64,000 nucleotides of DNA. It comes from Cryptomeria japonica. Its lineage: Eukaryota > Streptophyta > Pinopsida > Cupressales > Cupressaceae. The translations under genes were made by a program, and so were the position numbers. Positions 23,093-36,013 of this stretch are shown piece after piece. The stretch is from positions 768,998,153 to 769,062,152 of the forward strand of contig NC_081414.1 of NCBI RefSeq assembly GCF_030272615.1, written 5' to 3'. The notes below the pieces were generated by a model. The model made no database searches. It saw nothing but the letters and a program-made list of their open reading frames with translations, and had not been told where the DNA came from. Every line of letters begins with the position of its first letter. Positions within the stretch are counted from its first letter, which is position 1.

Positions 23093-26000
23093 TGTTATCA
23101 CTTGAACCTGCACCCCTGTTCGCTAAGCTATCAACTCAGCAGGCTCGTGACACATGGGAACCCTCCTAGGCCTGTGGATTGCCTAAAATTTGGAGTGAAC
23201 CTCTAGAGAAAGCTGGTTCTTAACTGGTTATCACCTAATTCTGACTACCTTGATAATTTTGTTGAGAAAAGAGAAGGAAAACATGAAAATGAACCTACTG
23301 TCTAATAGGTGATGCACCAAACTGAATATCTTGAGGAAGAAAAACAACAAACAACAAACAGTATGACAGTAATAATACTCACCTACACAACCCAGTAAGT
23401 CATAACCCTTGCATGAATAATTTATAAGAAGGCTAAAGTCACAATCCTTGGAAGAGAAAAACATTTCTCACAACCTAAGACTGCTATTTCACACAACTTA
23501 TAACCTGCAAATAATTATGCTTCTGCATAAAGTACCCTCATGAACATACAGTTTAAAGGACAAGGATATCACAAAAAACCTGCATAAACACCAAGTACTC
23601 AATGACAAAAGAATATGGGAAGGTATGGACTGCTTATTACTGCTCAAAGTTGTTACAATGCTCTCTTATTCCTGAAAATGTGTTACAAAGACATTCCTTC
23701 TTGCAGAGAGAACTCAGAAATTATAGTCTGCTAAAAAGATGAATGAATCAGAACCTTTACAAAAGTGAAGTCTTTTAGTATATATGCTTTTTCAAAGGCA
23801 GTCAAAAGGACTCCACCTCCTCTTTTTGGGTCGAGCAGACTCAAAAAACCCACCTTTTAGGGCCCCAAACAAGTCTGAAAGGGAATGCACTTGAGCCAAA
23901 AGTCAAGCCACCCCATTTTTTCCCATAAAAACCCTTAATTGCACAATAAATGACCCATAAATATCCCCAGACAGGCCTGCAAGCCTTCATTAATGCAAAA
24001 AATATCTTCTTTGACCTCCTAATAAATGAAAATAAATATCTGTTAAAGTGATTGAAAAAATATCATTACCTAATTTGAACATTTGTTTAATTTTATTTTT
24101 ATATTTAAAGTTAAGATTTTAATAACATAAAAATAATAAAATTATTTATTAAAGTGATAAATAAAATAAATCACTTTAATAAGTAGTTTCGATTAAATAA
24201 TAAATGTAATTAGAAAATATATTTAATAAAGTGTTTTATTTTTTTCACTTTAATAAATAATTTTCCTTACTATATTTAGTACATTTTTTACTTTAAATAT
24301 AAAAAAAGGAAGAAACAAATGTTTAATTAAGTAGTAAATTTTAGACCACTTTAATAAATATGCATTCATTCTCATTTATTATTTAATAAAACTATGCTTA
24401 GTCTTCACAAAGAAATAAAATTTATTAAGTGATTTATTAATATAACTTAAATAAATTTTAACATTACAAATCAAAAAATTAAGTGATATTAATAAATCAC
24501 TTAATAAATTTTAACAAGGGGATGAAAAACATTTCATCGACCCCTTAGGCATTTGCATGGCATAGAGAGGAGAAAATGAAAAGGAAACAAAGGCAAACAT
24601 GCCTTAAGGAAAATCGATGATAAAGAAGAAAATGAAAACCTAAAGTCTTCATTATTCTCTTCATTCGATATCTTCTTTTGCTGGAGTTGAAGGCGGCCGC
24701 CATGAGGGTTTGGAGGTCGAAATGAAGGGCATTTGTGATGTTTTCCTGTAGATTTCCGCCATTAAGGCTGCTAGCGTGTCTCTTTTCTTCACCTTTGCCG
24801 ATTTTGGGCACATTTTGGGGGGCTGCCGTGGAGATTTTCCTGTATATTTCTCTGCATTTTCATGGATTTTTCGAAAATACGACAGGTATTTCCGCCATTA
24901 ATGGCTGCTTCTGGAAACCCTCTATCTCCATTTAGCAATTTGATCTTTCTCAATTCTGAAAATGATTTTCTGAGCATAGTTCCTTTCGAAAATAATGGTT
25001 TTATCAGATTTTTCTTAAAAAAATACTGAATGAAAAAAATGTGAAAACAATACTGCTGTGTGCTGGCCACTAATGGCAGCTTCAGGCGATTTTTCTTGTT
25101 TCTATTTCACTGTACCATGAATAAAATGATTTCCTGCATCTTTCTCTGGAACAACTGTATGGCATACTGCTAATATGCGAAAGAACATTAATTTTATATC
25201 CTCGTGTAGCCCATTCATGAGAAATTGGTCATTGAAGTTGAAGCCCTTGATACCATGTTGCCTGTCCTCTTCACCAGTTTGTACTATCAGTGGGTTCCTT
25301 GTGTCTTGAATATTCACTGTATAATGATTATAACTGTTAATAGCATCCACTGTTAAATTTGGCCTATTTGACTGTTGTATCTTTTATTAGATCAGTCAAA
25401 TGATTGTTCACTGCATTTTGACTGTTCTCCATTTTGATTTTTTGCACTTTAGCATTGATCCTTGGGCCATGGAGGCTACTAGATAAGATTTTCTGCTCAG
25501 AAACTGAAATTTTAGGCCTGCCTCCTTGTATCTTGATCTATTCTTTACTATCCTTCTTTGATGCTGTGATCATGACTGCTCATCACACTTTTGTATTTCT
25601 TCCCCTTTCCATGGGAATTGCTCTTTGATTTGTGATTTAATTTGCATTTATAGGTCTTCGATCCTTGACTGCTACCATCAATACTTCCATATACATATGT
25701 GAACTAAAAGTAACTTAACTTATCATTATCAAGATTGTGTCTTCATTGATCTTCATCATGTACAAAGGATTGCCATGACAGTGATCTTGTTGTATAGTGT
25801 CAAAGGCTTCTGTTGACAGTGAAAAGGTCATTATATACTGCCCTAGGGGACTGTGAATGACTATTTAATGTTACAGGCTTCCATTTCTCAGTGACCCTTG
25901 CATCTTTGTTGGTTGACCTTTCTTTATGCCATTGAGATACTCTTTACTGATACTACTGTGCATTGTATTTGAAAGATGCTAACCCCATTGTTGACACACT

Positions 26001-27228
26001 GTCCATGCATTTTTTGTTGTGTTGGCTGAGATTTCTGTACTTTGGCATCAAAAGGACTTGTTATCATATTTTGGAGCTGCTTTCAGATGTTTACTGTTAT
26101 GATCTGTTCTATGATAGTCTTTTTGAAAGTTGAGCATTGCCTTTAACACTTGCAACCATGAGACCTTATAACTAATAATGACTTGGAATCTCATAGTCCT
26201 TTGGAACTATGTGTACCACTTTTCTATGGCGACATTAATGCTTCCTTTATTGCAGACCCATGAATCTCTATCTTGACCGACTAGCACGTCACCATGGCTG
26301 CTATTTCATTAACAAACTCCCCTTTAAGGTAAGATAGAATGCACATGTCCTTTCGCTGTCTCAAGGGTTGCATAACCACTATAGACTTTTGAATCTGCAA
26401 TATTGAATGTCCTCCAAGGCCTTGTATTTTTGTTGCTCTTCATCTGTCAACAGCTCTGATATAACCTGATTGTATGAGACATTGCTGTTGCTCCCATATG
26501 AGCTGGGCTCAACCCTTGTGGGAGCCTCATTTACCCCCACTCATTTGTGAAGTTTATGACCAGCAAGATGTTCTTTTCCTATTCCTGCACATGAAGCAAA
26601 CATGTTAGCAATAATATGCATATGTATGATGATTTTCCTGATTTCTCTTGGACACCTAAAATATGCATCTCCTTTCTTTGCACATCAGGACTGATTTATA
26701 CATGTATAAGTGAATACTCATGTATAGTGTATGACCTTTCATTGCTTAGAACACAGTTCTAACTCATTGCCTATTGAATCATGCAGGAAAAAGGAGTGCT
26801 AAGGACCTGGGAAGCAAAGAGGAGCAGAATGAAATCAACAGATTTATGGATCAGCCAACAAGCGCCAGTCATTCAGGCAATGCCTGGTCACCCTCTAGAC
26901 ATGCATTTTTAGCATTTACTTATTCATGTATAATTTGGCTTTCATGTGCATCATGCATATTGAATGAACATGGTCAGTCTCATGGCTTATTGTGTGAGAC
27001 ATGCATTCTATCATTTTAATAAAGATTACATTCTTTCCGAAAGACTTGCCTAATCCTTTGTACATTTATATCAATGAAATGCTTTTACTTTGCAATCTTT
27101 GCTTTCTGCATTCTTTTGAGGTTATTTCCTTTGTAATAAAATGCAACATAGAGAGGCCATTAAATACCACTTGCTCAAAGACTTAGTGGCTCTACATGAT
27201 TGAGCCTGTAGGTGAAAATCTGGTAATA
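23093..27228. mobile_element. E5: 4.1-kb non-coding insertion in E3
   Basis: TSD gtacc is exact (23088-23092 and 27229-27233), and the E3 frame [13 protein letters not shown] rejoins when it is removed. Ends are TGTTATCA... and ...TGGTAATA, inverted with two mismatches, as expected for an LTR whose final CA mutated to TA. I see no coding sequence and no internal direct repeat, so a long solo LTR is the best reading. A DNA transposon is an alternative. Short ORFs inside (24545-25070, 26774-27019) show no motifs. Confidence 0.75.
24040..24520. repeat. AT-rich inverted-repeat cluster in E5
   Basis: The phrase attaaagtgattta and its complement recur about eight times in both orientations over 480 bp. 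One near-perfect palindrome lies at about 24144-24182. There is no coding content. Confidence 0.75.
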
Positions 27229-27233
27229 GTACC

Positions 27234-27681
27234 TATGACATTCTTGTTTGTCAGTCTAGGAACAAGTTCCCATGTTTGATTCTTCTCAATTTGTGTCAAC
27301 TCTTCGTCCATGGCATCTACCCATTTTTCACTTTTGCTAGCTTCATCAAAAGTTTTGGGTTCAAGTTCTGTCATGAGGCAAAAATTTACCTGCTCATCAT
27401 TCCAGGCTAGTCTTCTTCTGGTTTGCAAACCTTCATTTTTATCTCCTATGATATGTTCTTCCGGATGGTTCTTCTGCACATACCGGTTGGAGTTCTTGCT
27501 TGGTGCTTCCTCTACTAGTCCACTTTTAGATTGATCTTCATGCTCATCATCTGAAACATCAATATAGGGTGCCGATGCAGATTCTTTCTTATGTAGTTCT
27601 TCATCTATTCTCACATGTATACTATCAACCATTTTTCTCAAATTCTTGTTGTAGCATTTGTAAGCTTTGCTCTTGGTTGAG
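27234..27681 (-). pseudogene. E3 integrase tail and linker to RT
   Basis: Continues the frame cut by E4: GYSTKSKAYKCYNKN, then an acidic linker, RRRLAWNDEQVNFCLMTELE and the RT lead-in EKNQTWELVPRLTNKNVIGT. The frame stays open for about 150 residues and is cut by E5 within the GTKW motif. Confidence 0.88.
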
Positions 27682-27716
27682 TAACCTGTTGACGTGTATT
27701 TTGTACACAATCATAC

Positions 27717-30700
27717 TGTTGACGTGTATTTTGCACACAGCCTAACACAGAATAAAATACCTAAGGGTATCTTATCCTCTCTTGAGAAAAAGTCTCTAAC
27801 TGCTGAAGATTCGCATAAAGGATCAGTTAGGATGACTCCAAGGTTCCTTTTGGTAGGGTCTCTACATGTGGATAAGCTCGCCGTGGTATGATGTGATTTG
27901 CTGGAATCACAAGGGGACTTACATCTGATGATTGAACTCCCGATCTGCTTTGCTAGAACACAATCTCTCACTAACTTAGATTTGAAAAAATGGAAAAAGG
28001 ATGAGGGCGAAGAGAAGATCTAATCCTAATACTAAGAATGTAGGAGCAATGATTTGATTTTTGATGAAACTCTAACTAGGTCTTGTTTTGACATCAATGG
28101 AACATCTACACAAGGCTAGTGCGATCTTCTAAGGGAAGCTTTATGATGTTCAAATCATCACCGCAGGCATAGATACCATCCAAGTTGATGCATATCAATG
28201 AAGAGGCAACAAATTGAAATTGAGCTTAAGCTAAACGATTCCAGTTGACTACACAAGGCAAGTCTGCAATCAACAAACTGCTAGTAGTATGGATATACGA
28301 ATTCCACCATCAATCAATCACATTTCCTCCATTCATCTAATCATCTACCATCTAAGATTGAAGACTCAACAAGAAACCATGCAAATTGCAAGAAAACGAC
28401 ATATTTCACCATTACTTCAATGAAAATGGAGTTTGTTTACAATCAATGGCAACAATTTCTTGCCTTGTCCTCCTATTCTACTCTAATTACTATTCTATCA
28501 ACTATATTCTAACTCTTCCAACTATTTACATGCTATCTCTAACTTATTGCTAATTAGCCTTTACAAAATGAAATGCTCGGGGCTTATATAGTGCCCACAA
28601 TACAATTTGATGGCTTAGATCAATTCAAGATCAATGGCCAAGATTCAACAATGAAAACCCTAATTAGGGTTTGTTACAACCATTACATAACATTTAAGGC
28701 TTGACCAATGATAAAATTGTATTGCTTGGACACATGTCCTCTCTAGAAAAATCGACCAATGGATAGCCGGGGTAGGTACATCGGAGTTTGCGCCACCTTC
28801 CATGAGTTAAGTACATTGAATCTGGACATGCTGAGGTGGACCACACTGATTGGAGACGTGATGACTAGGATGCCACCTCGTCTGACACTTGTAACTTTGG
28901 TAAATATTCAACTTGATGTTGTTGAGAAGCTTGCTTTAATTAATTCATCTGGAATTATTTGCTTCTTCAACGAGCCCTTGTTCTAACTCCTTGTGTCCTT
29001 GATGTGCAGGATGATGATGTACCTCGCCTTGGAACGTTGGATTGAAAGAGGTTGCCCATGTCTTTACTTGATCGTCCTGGCGAAGACCATCCTGGCGAAG
29101 ACCGTCCTGGATCCGGCTTGATTTTCCTTGAAGAGATCTTCATTTGATGCCTACACAACATTTCAAAATTAGTACCATGATTTAGCAATACATAACATAA
29201 ATTAGAGAGCAAATTTTAGGAAACTTAATGATACGTCCTTTATTAATCATTTCCTAAAAACGACTATTGAGCTTTGAATTCAAAATTTAAGCTATGACGA
29301 TCAATGTTCAAAATCAAAACAATAAATCCATATCGCCATACCTCTCTTGAGAGCTAACTCTAGAATGCAAAAACAAGGAAATCGCCTAGGCAAAATCAAA
29401 ATTAGATGGCTTCAACGTGATCTCCTTTAAATGAACAATCCCTTTATCAATTCATCACCCTTGAGGATATCTTTGACGTGGTCTTTGGCAAGTTCGCCCA
29501 ACTTGAGACTAAGCTCGCACTCCTTTGATGATGTCTGCGCCCTCCTCTTGGATGACAATTTCGCACCTCCTTGTCTTCTCCAAATCACATGCTAATGAAG
29601 GATGTTAAATGATGATTTGAAATGAATAAACCACCTTCCCTTTATAGGCGCTTACCTTCATATCGATCTTAGGCCGACTTTGGTAAATAAGACAAATTTA
29701 AAATAAACTTAAAAGGCCGACCCTTGTAAAATGAAACAAATTTTAAATCAAGCGCCCCATTTGATTTTTTATTAGTTAATAATTAATTATTAAATGCCTT
29801 TATTATTTAAATTAATAAATTTTGATTTTTATAAAGGCAAAAATAATTAATAAATATCAAGCGCAAATTTTAAATGCCATTTTTAATTAAATTTGCAATC
29901 CATCGATTTTAGCATTTAAAATAAATTTAAAGAAATGTGTTTGAGCGCCAAACTTTTGAAAATGAAATAATACGTACCTCATCGCCCTGGTCCCTGACTG
30001 AGGGACGGGAGCGATCCATCAATTTGGTCTTGATCCTTGCATTTTTGACGTTCAAAATCTTGATCCTTACGTTCAAATCGGCATTTTAGCTGGGTCCTTC
30101 AAGTTTGATTGACTTGTTTGTGCGAAGGAATGTCTTTAAGATGTGATATCGCCCTGGTCCCTTGGAGAGGGACAGGAGCGATCCATGTGTTCTAGCTAGA
30201 ATTTGCCACCTTTCAACCTTTGTTCCTCATTCATTATCTTTCAAATGGCGTTCTCGATCTTGCCCACCCTTGCATTGTCTTGATTTTGAAGGAGCATGAG
30301 TGTTTTAATAGAAATCGCTTTGGTCCTTGTCCAAAGGACAGGAGTGATATAAGTTCCTTAGCTCAATTGATAGCATTTTGACGTTCAAAACTCTTGTATA
30401 TCGTCTTCAAAAGACACCTTAGACCTTTTACCACTTTGCAAAACCTTGACTTAACGTGATTTATGCATGAATTGGCAAATATGGTGTATATCGCTCTGGT
30501 CCCTTCCTGAGGGACAGGAGCGAACTTCAACGTTTTGAGCTTGTCTTTGCCTTCTTCAACTTGTAATTGCTATCAACGAGTAAAATGAAGTCACCTTGAT
30601 TCTCCTTGGTCGCTTGAAACATGATCAACTTTAAAAATCTAGGCCTTTATGAGAATTTCGCTCTGGTCCCTTCCTGAGGGACAGGAGCGAACTAGGAGTC

Positions 30701-31864
30701 TTGATGTAAATCCTTCAATGTTGACGATCTTTGATGCTTTGCGCTTGATTGGGACGCTTCAAATGTCCTTGCCACCTTGTTCTTTGTCTTGGAGTGTCTT
30801 GAATTTGGAGGAACGGCAATATAATCATCATATCGCCCTGGTCCCTTGGAGAGGGACAGGAGCGATCTTGCTCTTGTAGGCTCCACATCATATTGCTAAC
30901 CTCTAAAATTATCTTCAACGGATTCGTAACATTCCATTCCATTCATCCATGCCTTGGGTTTGATTGTAACTTAGCCAGAAAATCATCTATAACAAAAATC
31001 GCTCTGGTCCCTTCCTGAGGGACATGAGCGAACTTAAGCATTTTGGTCCTTTGATGGCATTTGGTAATCTTCAATTTATCTTCAATGAGTTCATTTCACC
31101 TCCTTCCTTGCCTTCAAACTTATAAGTTGCTTGATCTTCGCTTAGTACATGTCCTATGAAGAATATCGCTCTGGTCCTTCAGTGAGGGACAAGAGCGAAT
31201 TTGACCCTCTAGGCAAAAACTTCATCATTTCGTTGTTTTTGATCAAATCTGGATGCTCTATCATGCTCATTTCGTCCTTCACCATGCCTTTGATGTCTCG
31301 ATTCGTCCAAACAAGGTCAGGAATGGCTCAACTAAGCATTTTCGCTCTGGACCCTTGGTGAGGGACACGAGCGATTCGCCTTGGTCCCTTGGAGAGGGAC
31401 AGGAGCGCTTTTCGCTCTGGACCCTTGGAGAAGGACACGAGCGAAATTTGACTTTTCGCACTCTCTATCAGGATAATTTTAATGGAATATAACATTTAAG
31501 TATAAGTGACATTTCCTTCTATGTTTCTTCTTTCTTATACTTTAAGTTATATTCCATATATACTTTCAGGATGTTTGAGAGTGGTTTCAGACCTCCAGGA
31601 GTTATATTGCAAAATCTAGTTTTTGGAGGTTTTTTCAGTTTCCAGACTTAGTCAAATTCAGGATCAGGACATTCCAGACTTAGCCAAATTTCAGGGTCAG
31701 GACTTCACTCAAGCAGGACTTGCTATCCTATTGATCTCCCCGACAGCACTCAAAATGCAAAGGCCAGCTAACAAAACCCTAAAAACCTAGAAAACAAACC
31801 CTAAAAAAAGCAAAAAACATGGGTCCCCATTTGCAATGGGGCGATGTGTGAAAACGTCACAACA
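27717..31864 (-). repeat. E4 unit 1 (4.15 kb)
   Basis: In minus-strand order: terminal TGTTGTGACG (31864), an 11-copy hairpin array (31443-29982), a first TATA box (CTATAAAGGG, about 29637-29649), about 1 kb without an ORF, a second TATA box (TATATAAG, 28583-28590), and a terminal 0.87 kb ending CAACA. That terminal part is homologous to the end of E2. Confidence 0.82.
29982..31443. repeat. Hairpin array, unit 1 (11 copies)
   Basis: A 33-nt stem-loop of form tcgctctggtccct-loop-agggacaggagcga starts at 29982, 30149, 30315, 30491, 30658, 30833, 30999, 31166, 31342, 31376 and 31412. The first nine are spaced 166-176 bp; the last three are adjacent. Stems pair over about 14 positions. The spacers are much less alike than the hairpins. 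Confidence 0.9.
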
Positions 31865-34800
31865 CATACACAGAATAAAATACCCAAGGGTACCTTATCC
31901 TCTCTTGAATAAAGCCTCTGATTGCTGAAGATGTCGCAAAAAAGGATCAATCGGGGTGACTCCAATGTTCTTTTATGTAGGGTCTCTACATGTGGATAAG
32001 CTCTCTGTGGTATGATGTGATTTGCTGGAATCACAAGGGGACTTACATTTGATGCCTGAACTTCTGATTTGCTTTGAATATTGCTGGAACACAGGCTCTT
32101 ACTAGCTTTGACTTGAAAAAAAAGGAAAAAGATGAGGGCGAGGAAAAGATCTAATCCTAACACTAAGAATGTAAGAGCAATGAATGATCTTTGATGAAAT
32201 TCTAACTAAGTCTTGTTTTGACATCACAGGAACATCTCCACAAGGTTAGTGCGATCTTCGAAGGAAAGCTTTATGATGTTCAAATCATCACTGCGGGCAT
32301 AGACACCATCAGGTTGATGCATATCAATGAAGAAGCGACAATTGAAGTTAAGCTTAAGCTGAATGATTCCAGTTGACTACACAAGGCAAGTCTGCAATCA
32401 ACAAACTGCTAGTAGTATGGATATACGAATTCCACCATCAATCAAGCACATTTCTTCCACTCATCTAATAACATGAAATCAAATATGAGAAGTATAAAGA
32501 CCATGCAAATTGTCAAATCGACCCATAAATTTCACCATTTCTTCAATGAAGTTACAAGTCTCTTACAACAACATCTTGGCAACAATCTTTGCCTTCTCTC
32601 TCTACTCTACTTGCTATTCTATCAACTAACTAATCACCTTCTAACTACTCTCTATCTATCTTCTAACTGCTAATGCCTTTACAAATGAAATGCCAGGGCT
32701 TATATAGTGCCCTCAATACAATTCGATGGCTTAGATCAATTCGAGATCAATGGCTAAGATTCAACAATGAAAACCCTAATTAGGGTTTGTTACAACCATT
32801 ACATAACATTTAATGCTTGACCAATGATAAAATTGTATTGCTTGGACACATGTCCTCTCAAGAAAATTCCACCAATGGATAGTTGGGGTAGGTACATCGG
32901 AGTTTGTGCCACCTTCCATGAGTTAGGTACATTGAATCTGGAAATGCTGAGGTGGACCACACTGACTGGAGGAGTGATGACTGGGATGACACCTCGTCTA
33001 ACACTTGTAACTTGGTAAATATTCAACTTGATGTCGTTGAGAAGCTAGCTTTAATTAATTCATCTGGAATTATCTGCTTCTTCAACGAACCCTTTGCTCT
33101 GACTTCTTGTGTCCTTGATTTGCAGGATGATGATGTACCTCGCCTTGGAATACTGGATTGGAGAAGTCGCCCTTGATGATGTTAGTCCAAAGAAGGTCGT
33201 CCTTGTCGATGCTAGGCTGGAGGAGGTCGCCCTTGTCCTTGCTTGATCGTCCTTGATCTGGCTTGATTTTCCAACTCCGGGATCTCCATTTGATGCCTAC
33301 ACAACATTTCAAAATTAGTAATATATCTTGAAATCTAAAAATTAAACTTTAAAAGGAAGATTCAAGATTTTAATTAGGAAACTTCATGATAAATCTTGAG
33401 TTATCATTTCCTAATTTAGGATTTTCAAAGCAAAATTTAAATCTTCAAAAAAATGGTGCCAAGGTGATTACGCCATACCTCCACTTGGGAATTAATTCTA
33501 AAAAATGATGTAAAAATAGATTTCGCTAGGCAAAGTGTAGATCAAAGCCTTCCCTTGGATAAAATGCACCTCCTTTAGCTTGGAAAAGAACTCCACCTTC
33601 CACTAGCCTCTTCAAGATCTAGAAATTCGCCTTCAAATGTCTTCAAAAATCTGGAAATTATCCTCCAATCTAGCAAGAAATTCTCCTCTCCAACAACCTT
33701 CAATATGAATTTCGCCTTCCTTAGTCTCCACACTTGGTAGAAATTCGCTCCACACAAGCTAGATTTCGCACCTCCTTCCTTGCTTCTCCAAATCGCACTT
33801 GAAAGGATGATTGAATGATTTGAATTGTGAAACAACACCTCCAATATATAGAGCGCTCACCTTCTACATCTCTCCATAGGCCGAGTTGGAAAACAGGCCA
33901 AAAATAATTAAAATTTAATAAAAGGAGAGGCCGACCTTTATAAAATATTAAAATAATATCCCAAGCGCTCTCTTTTTAAATTTAATTTAATAATAATTAA
34001 TTTAAAATGCCTTTACAATTAAAAATTTTGATTTTTTAAAGGCTTAAATTAATTATTAAATACCAACGCACATTTATTAAATGCAAATTTAATTAAAATA
34101 TTTCAAGGATTTGGCAAATTTGGCATTTAATACAATTTGAAGGATATTGGCGCCTAAGCATGATGAAAATATCACTTTGTTAAGAATCTCGCCTTGGTCC
34201 CTGGGAGAGGGACAGGAGCGAATTTTGCATTTGTGCCCAAGATTGTCGATTCTTGGAGTCAATTCCTTGTTCATCATCCTTCGAAAGACATTTTTGACTT
34301 TGCATATCCTTGCCTTGACATGGTTTTGGAAGGGAATGGTTGATTCCATGAAAATCGCCTTGGTCCTTGAGTGAAGGACAAGAGCGCCTTAGCCATTTTT
34401 ATCAAGTCTTGTGGTCTTTGCAACTTCGTCCTTCCTTGTAGTGCTTTAAATATCATCGCCATCTTGTGCCTTGGCCTGGGTTCATCCAAATTTGGAGGAA
34501 AAGACTTGATGATGTGTTTTTCGCCCTGGTCCCTGGGTGAGGGACAGGAGCGATTTTGCATTTATAAGCTCACTTGTGTTTTGCTAGCTTCAAAAATTAT
34601 CTTCAACGGATCGATTGCGTCTTCCTTCACCCACCTCAAATGCGAAACTTGCCTTCCTTTTGCCAAAAACTTGTCTTGAGGGAAAATCGGTCTGGTCCCT
34701 TGGAGAGGGACAGGAGCACCTTGGCCTTTATGAGCTCATTTATGCCTTGTTAACTTTCAAAACTATCTTCAATGGGTTGATTACGTCCTCCTTCATGCCT

Positions 34801-35358
34801 TTGATGTCTCAATTTGTCCAAACAAGGTCAGGAATGACTCCACTAAGCTTTTTCGCTCTAGACCCTTGGTGAGGGACATGAGCGATTCGCCTTGGACCCT
34901 TGGAGAGGGACAGGAGCGCTTTTCGCTCTGGATCCTCAATGAAGGACAAGAGCGAAATTTGACTTTTTGAACTCTCTATCAGGATAATTTTTATGGAATA
35001 TAACATTTCCTTCTATGTTTCTTCTTTCTTATACTTTAAGTTATATTCCATATATACTTTCAGGATGTTTGAGAGTGGTTTCAGACCTCCAGGAGTTATA
35101 TTGCAAAATCTAGTTTTTTGAGGTTTTTCAGTTTCCAGACTTAGTCAAATTTCAGGATCAGGACATTCCAGACTTAGCCAAATTTTCAGGATCAGGATAT
35201 CACTCAAGCCGGACTTGCTATCCTATTGATCTCCCCGACAACACTCAAAATGCAAAGGCTAACTAACAAAACCCTAAAAGACCAAAAAACAAACCCTAAA
35301 AAGAAAAAAAGCAAGGGTCCCCATTTGCAATGGGGCGATGTGTGAAAACGTCACAACA
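31865..35358 (-). repeat. E4 unit 2 (3.49 kb)
   Basis: Same order as unit 1, with TATA boxes at about 33842-33852 and 32699-32706. It lacks the last ~28 bp present at the outer end of unit 1 and has a shorter hairpin array. ORFs in it (33575-33844 and others) have no motifs. Confidence 0.82.
34189..34954. repeat. Hairpin array, unit 2 (7 copies)
   Basis: Copies start at 34189, 34355, 34521, 34687 and 34853, exactly 166 bp apart, then at 34887 and 34922 back to back, as in unit 1. Confidence 0.9.
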
Positions 35359-35363
35359 TAACC

Positions 35364-35985
35364 CAAGAAGATTCCTTCATCACTTCTAGAATCAAAACTT
35401 CCTAATCCATCTGCATTTATCTTGATGAAGCACTTACTTCCAAAAACTCTGAAATGCTTGAGTGATGGTTTTCGGTTGTACCATAACTCATAGGGAGTCA
35501 TTCTACTGTTCACTCTTAGCTGTACCCGGTTTAATGTATAGACAATAGTATGAATTGCTTTCTTCTAGTATGTATCTAGTATGCTAGCCTCATTTAACAT
35601 TGTTCTAGCCATTTCCTTTACTGTCCTATTCTTCCTTTCTACCACACCATTCTGCTGTGGTGTTCTTGCTGTTGAATACTATCTCCAGATTCCATGTTTC
35701 TCACAGTAGTCAATAAACTCACTTGAAGAATATTCTCCACCCCGGTCTGATCTTAAACACTTTAACTGGTGTCCACTGTCATTTTCAACCATCCTTCTAA
35801 AAAATCTTGAATCTTTCAAATGCATGTGATTTTTCATGCAAAAATGTCACCCAAGTCATCCTTGAGTAGTCATCAATGAATAGCATGAAGTATCTCTCAC
35901 CAATCAGGGCCCTTGTCCTTGATGCTCCACATGAATCTGTATGTACTAACTCCAGAGGTCTTGAGGTATTATATTCTTTTCTCAC
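35364..35985 (-). pseudogene. E3 integrase
   Basis: The core keeps the first Asp (LVHTDSCG) and GERYFMLFIDDYSRMTW. In another frame it has RSDRGGEY, then QQNGVVERKNRT with the catalytic Glu. It continues MTPYELWYNRKPSLKHFRVF and ends at EGIFLGY, where E4 inserted. Three or more stops interrupt it. Confidence 0.88.
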
Positions 35986-36013
35986 TCTGATTTGCTTTCC
36001 TCTAATGCATTCA

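Larger units (their letters stand above)
27687..35358 (-). mobile_element. E4: two head-to-tail LTR-like units inserted in E3
   Basis: TSD taacc is exact (27682-27686 and 35359-35363), and the E3 frame FLGY/GYSTKS rejoins without it. It holds two homologous units, 27717-31864 and 31865-35358, plus a 30-bp duplication of the terminal sequence at 27687-27716. On the minus strand each unit starts TGTTGTGACG and the outer one ends CGTCAACA. No primer site, gag or pol lies between them. Each unit has a hairpin array and two TATA boxes. Confidence 0.85.

Noticed and set aside
29982-31443. CRISPR-like array (regular hairpin repeats with spacers)
   Set aside because: The spacers are ~135 bp and partly related to each other, copies lie in two plant LTR units, and no cas gene is present. 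This is a plant retroelement array.
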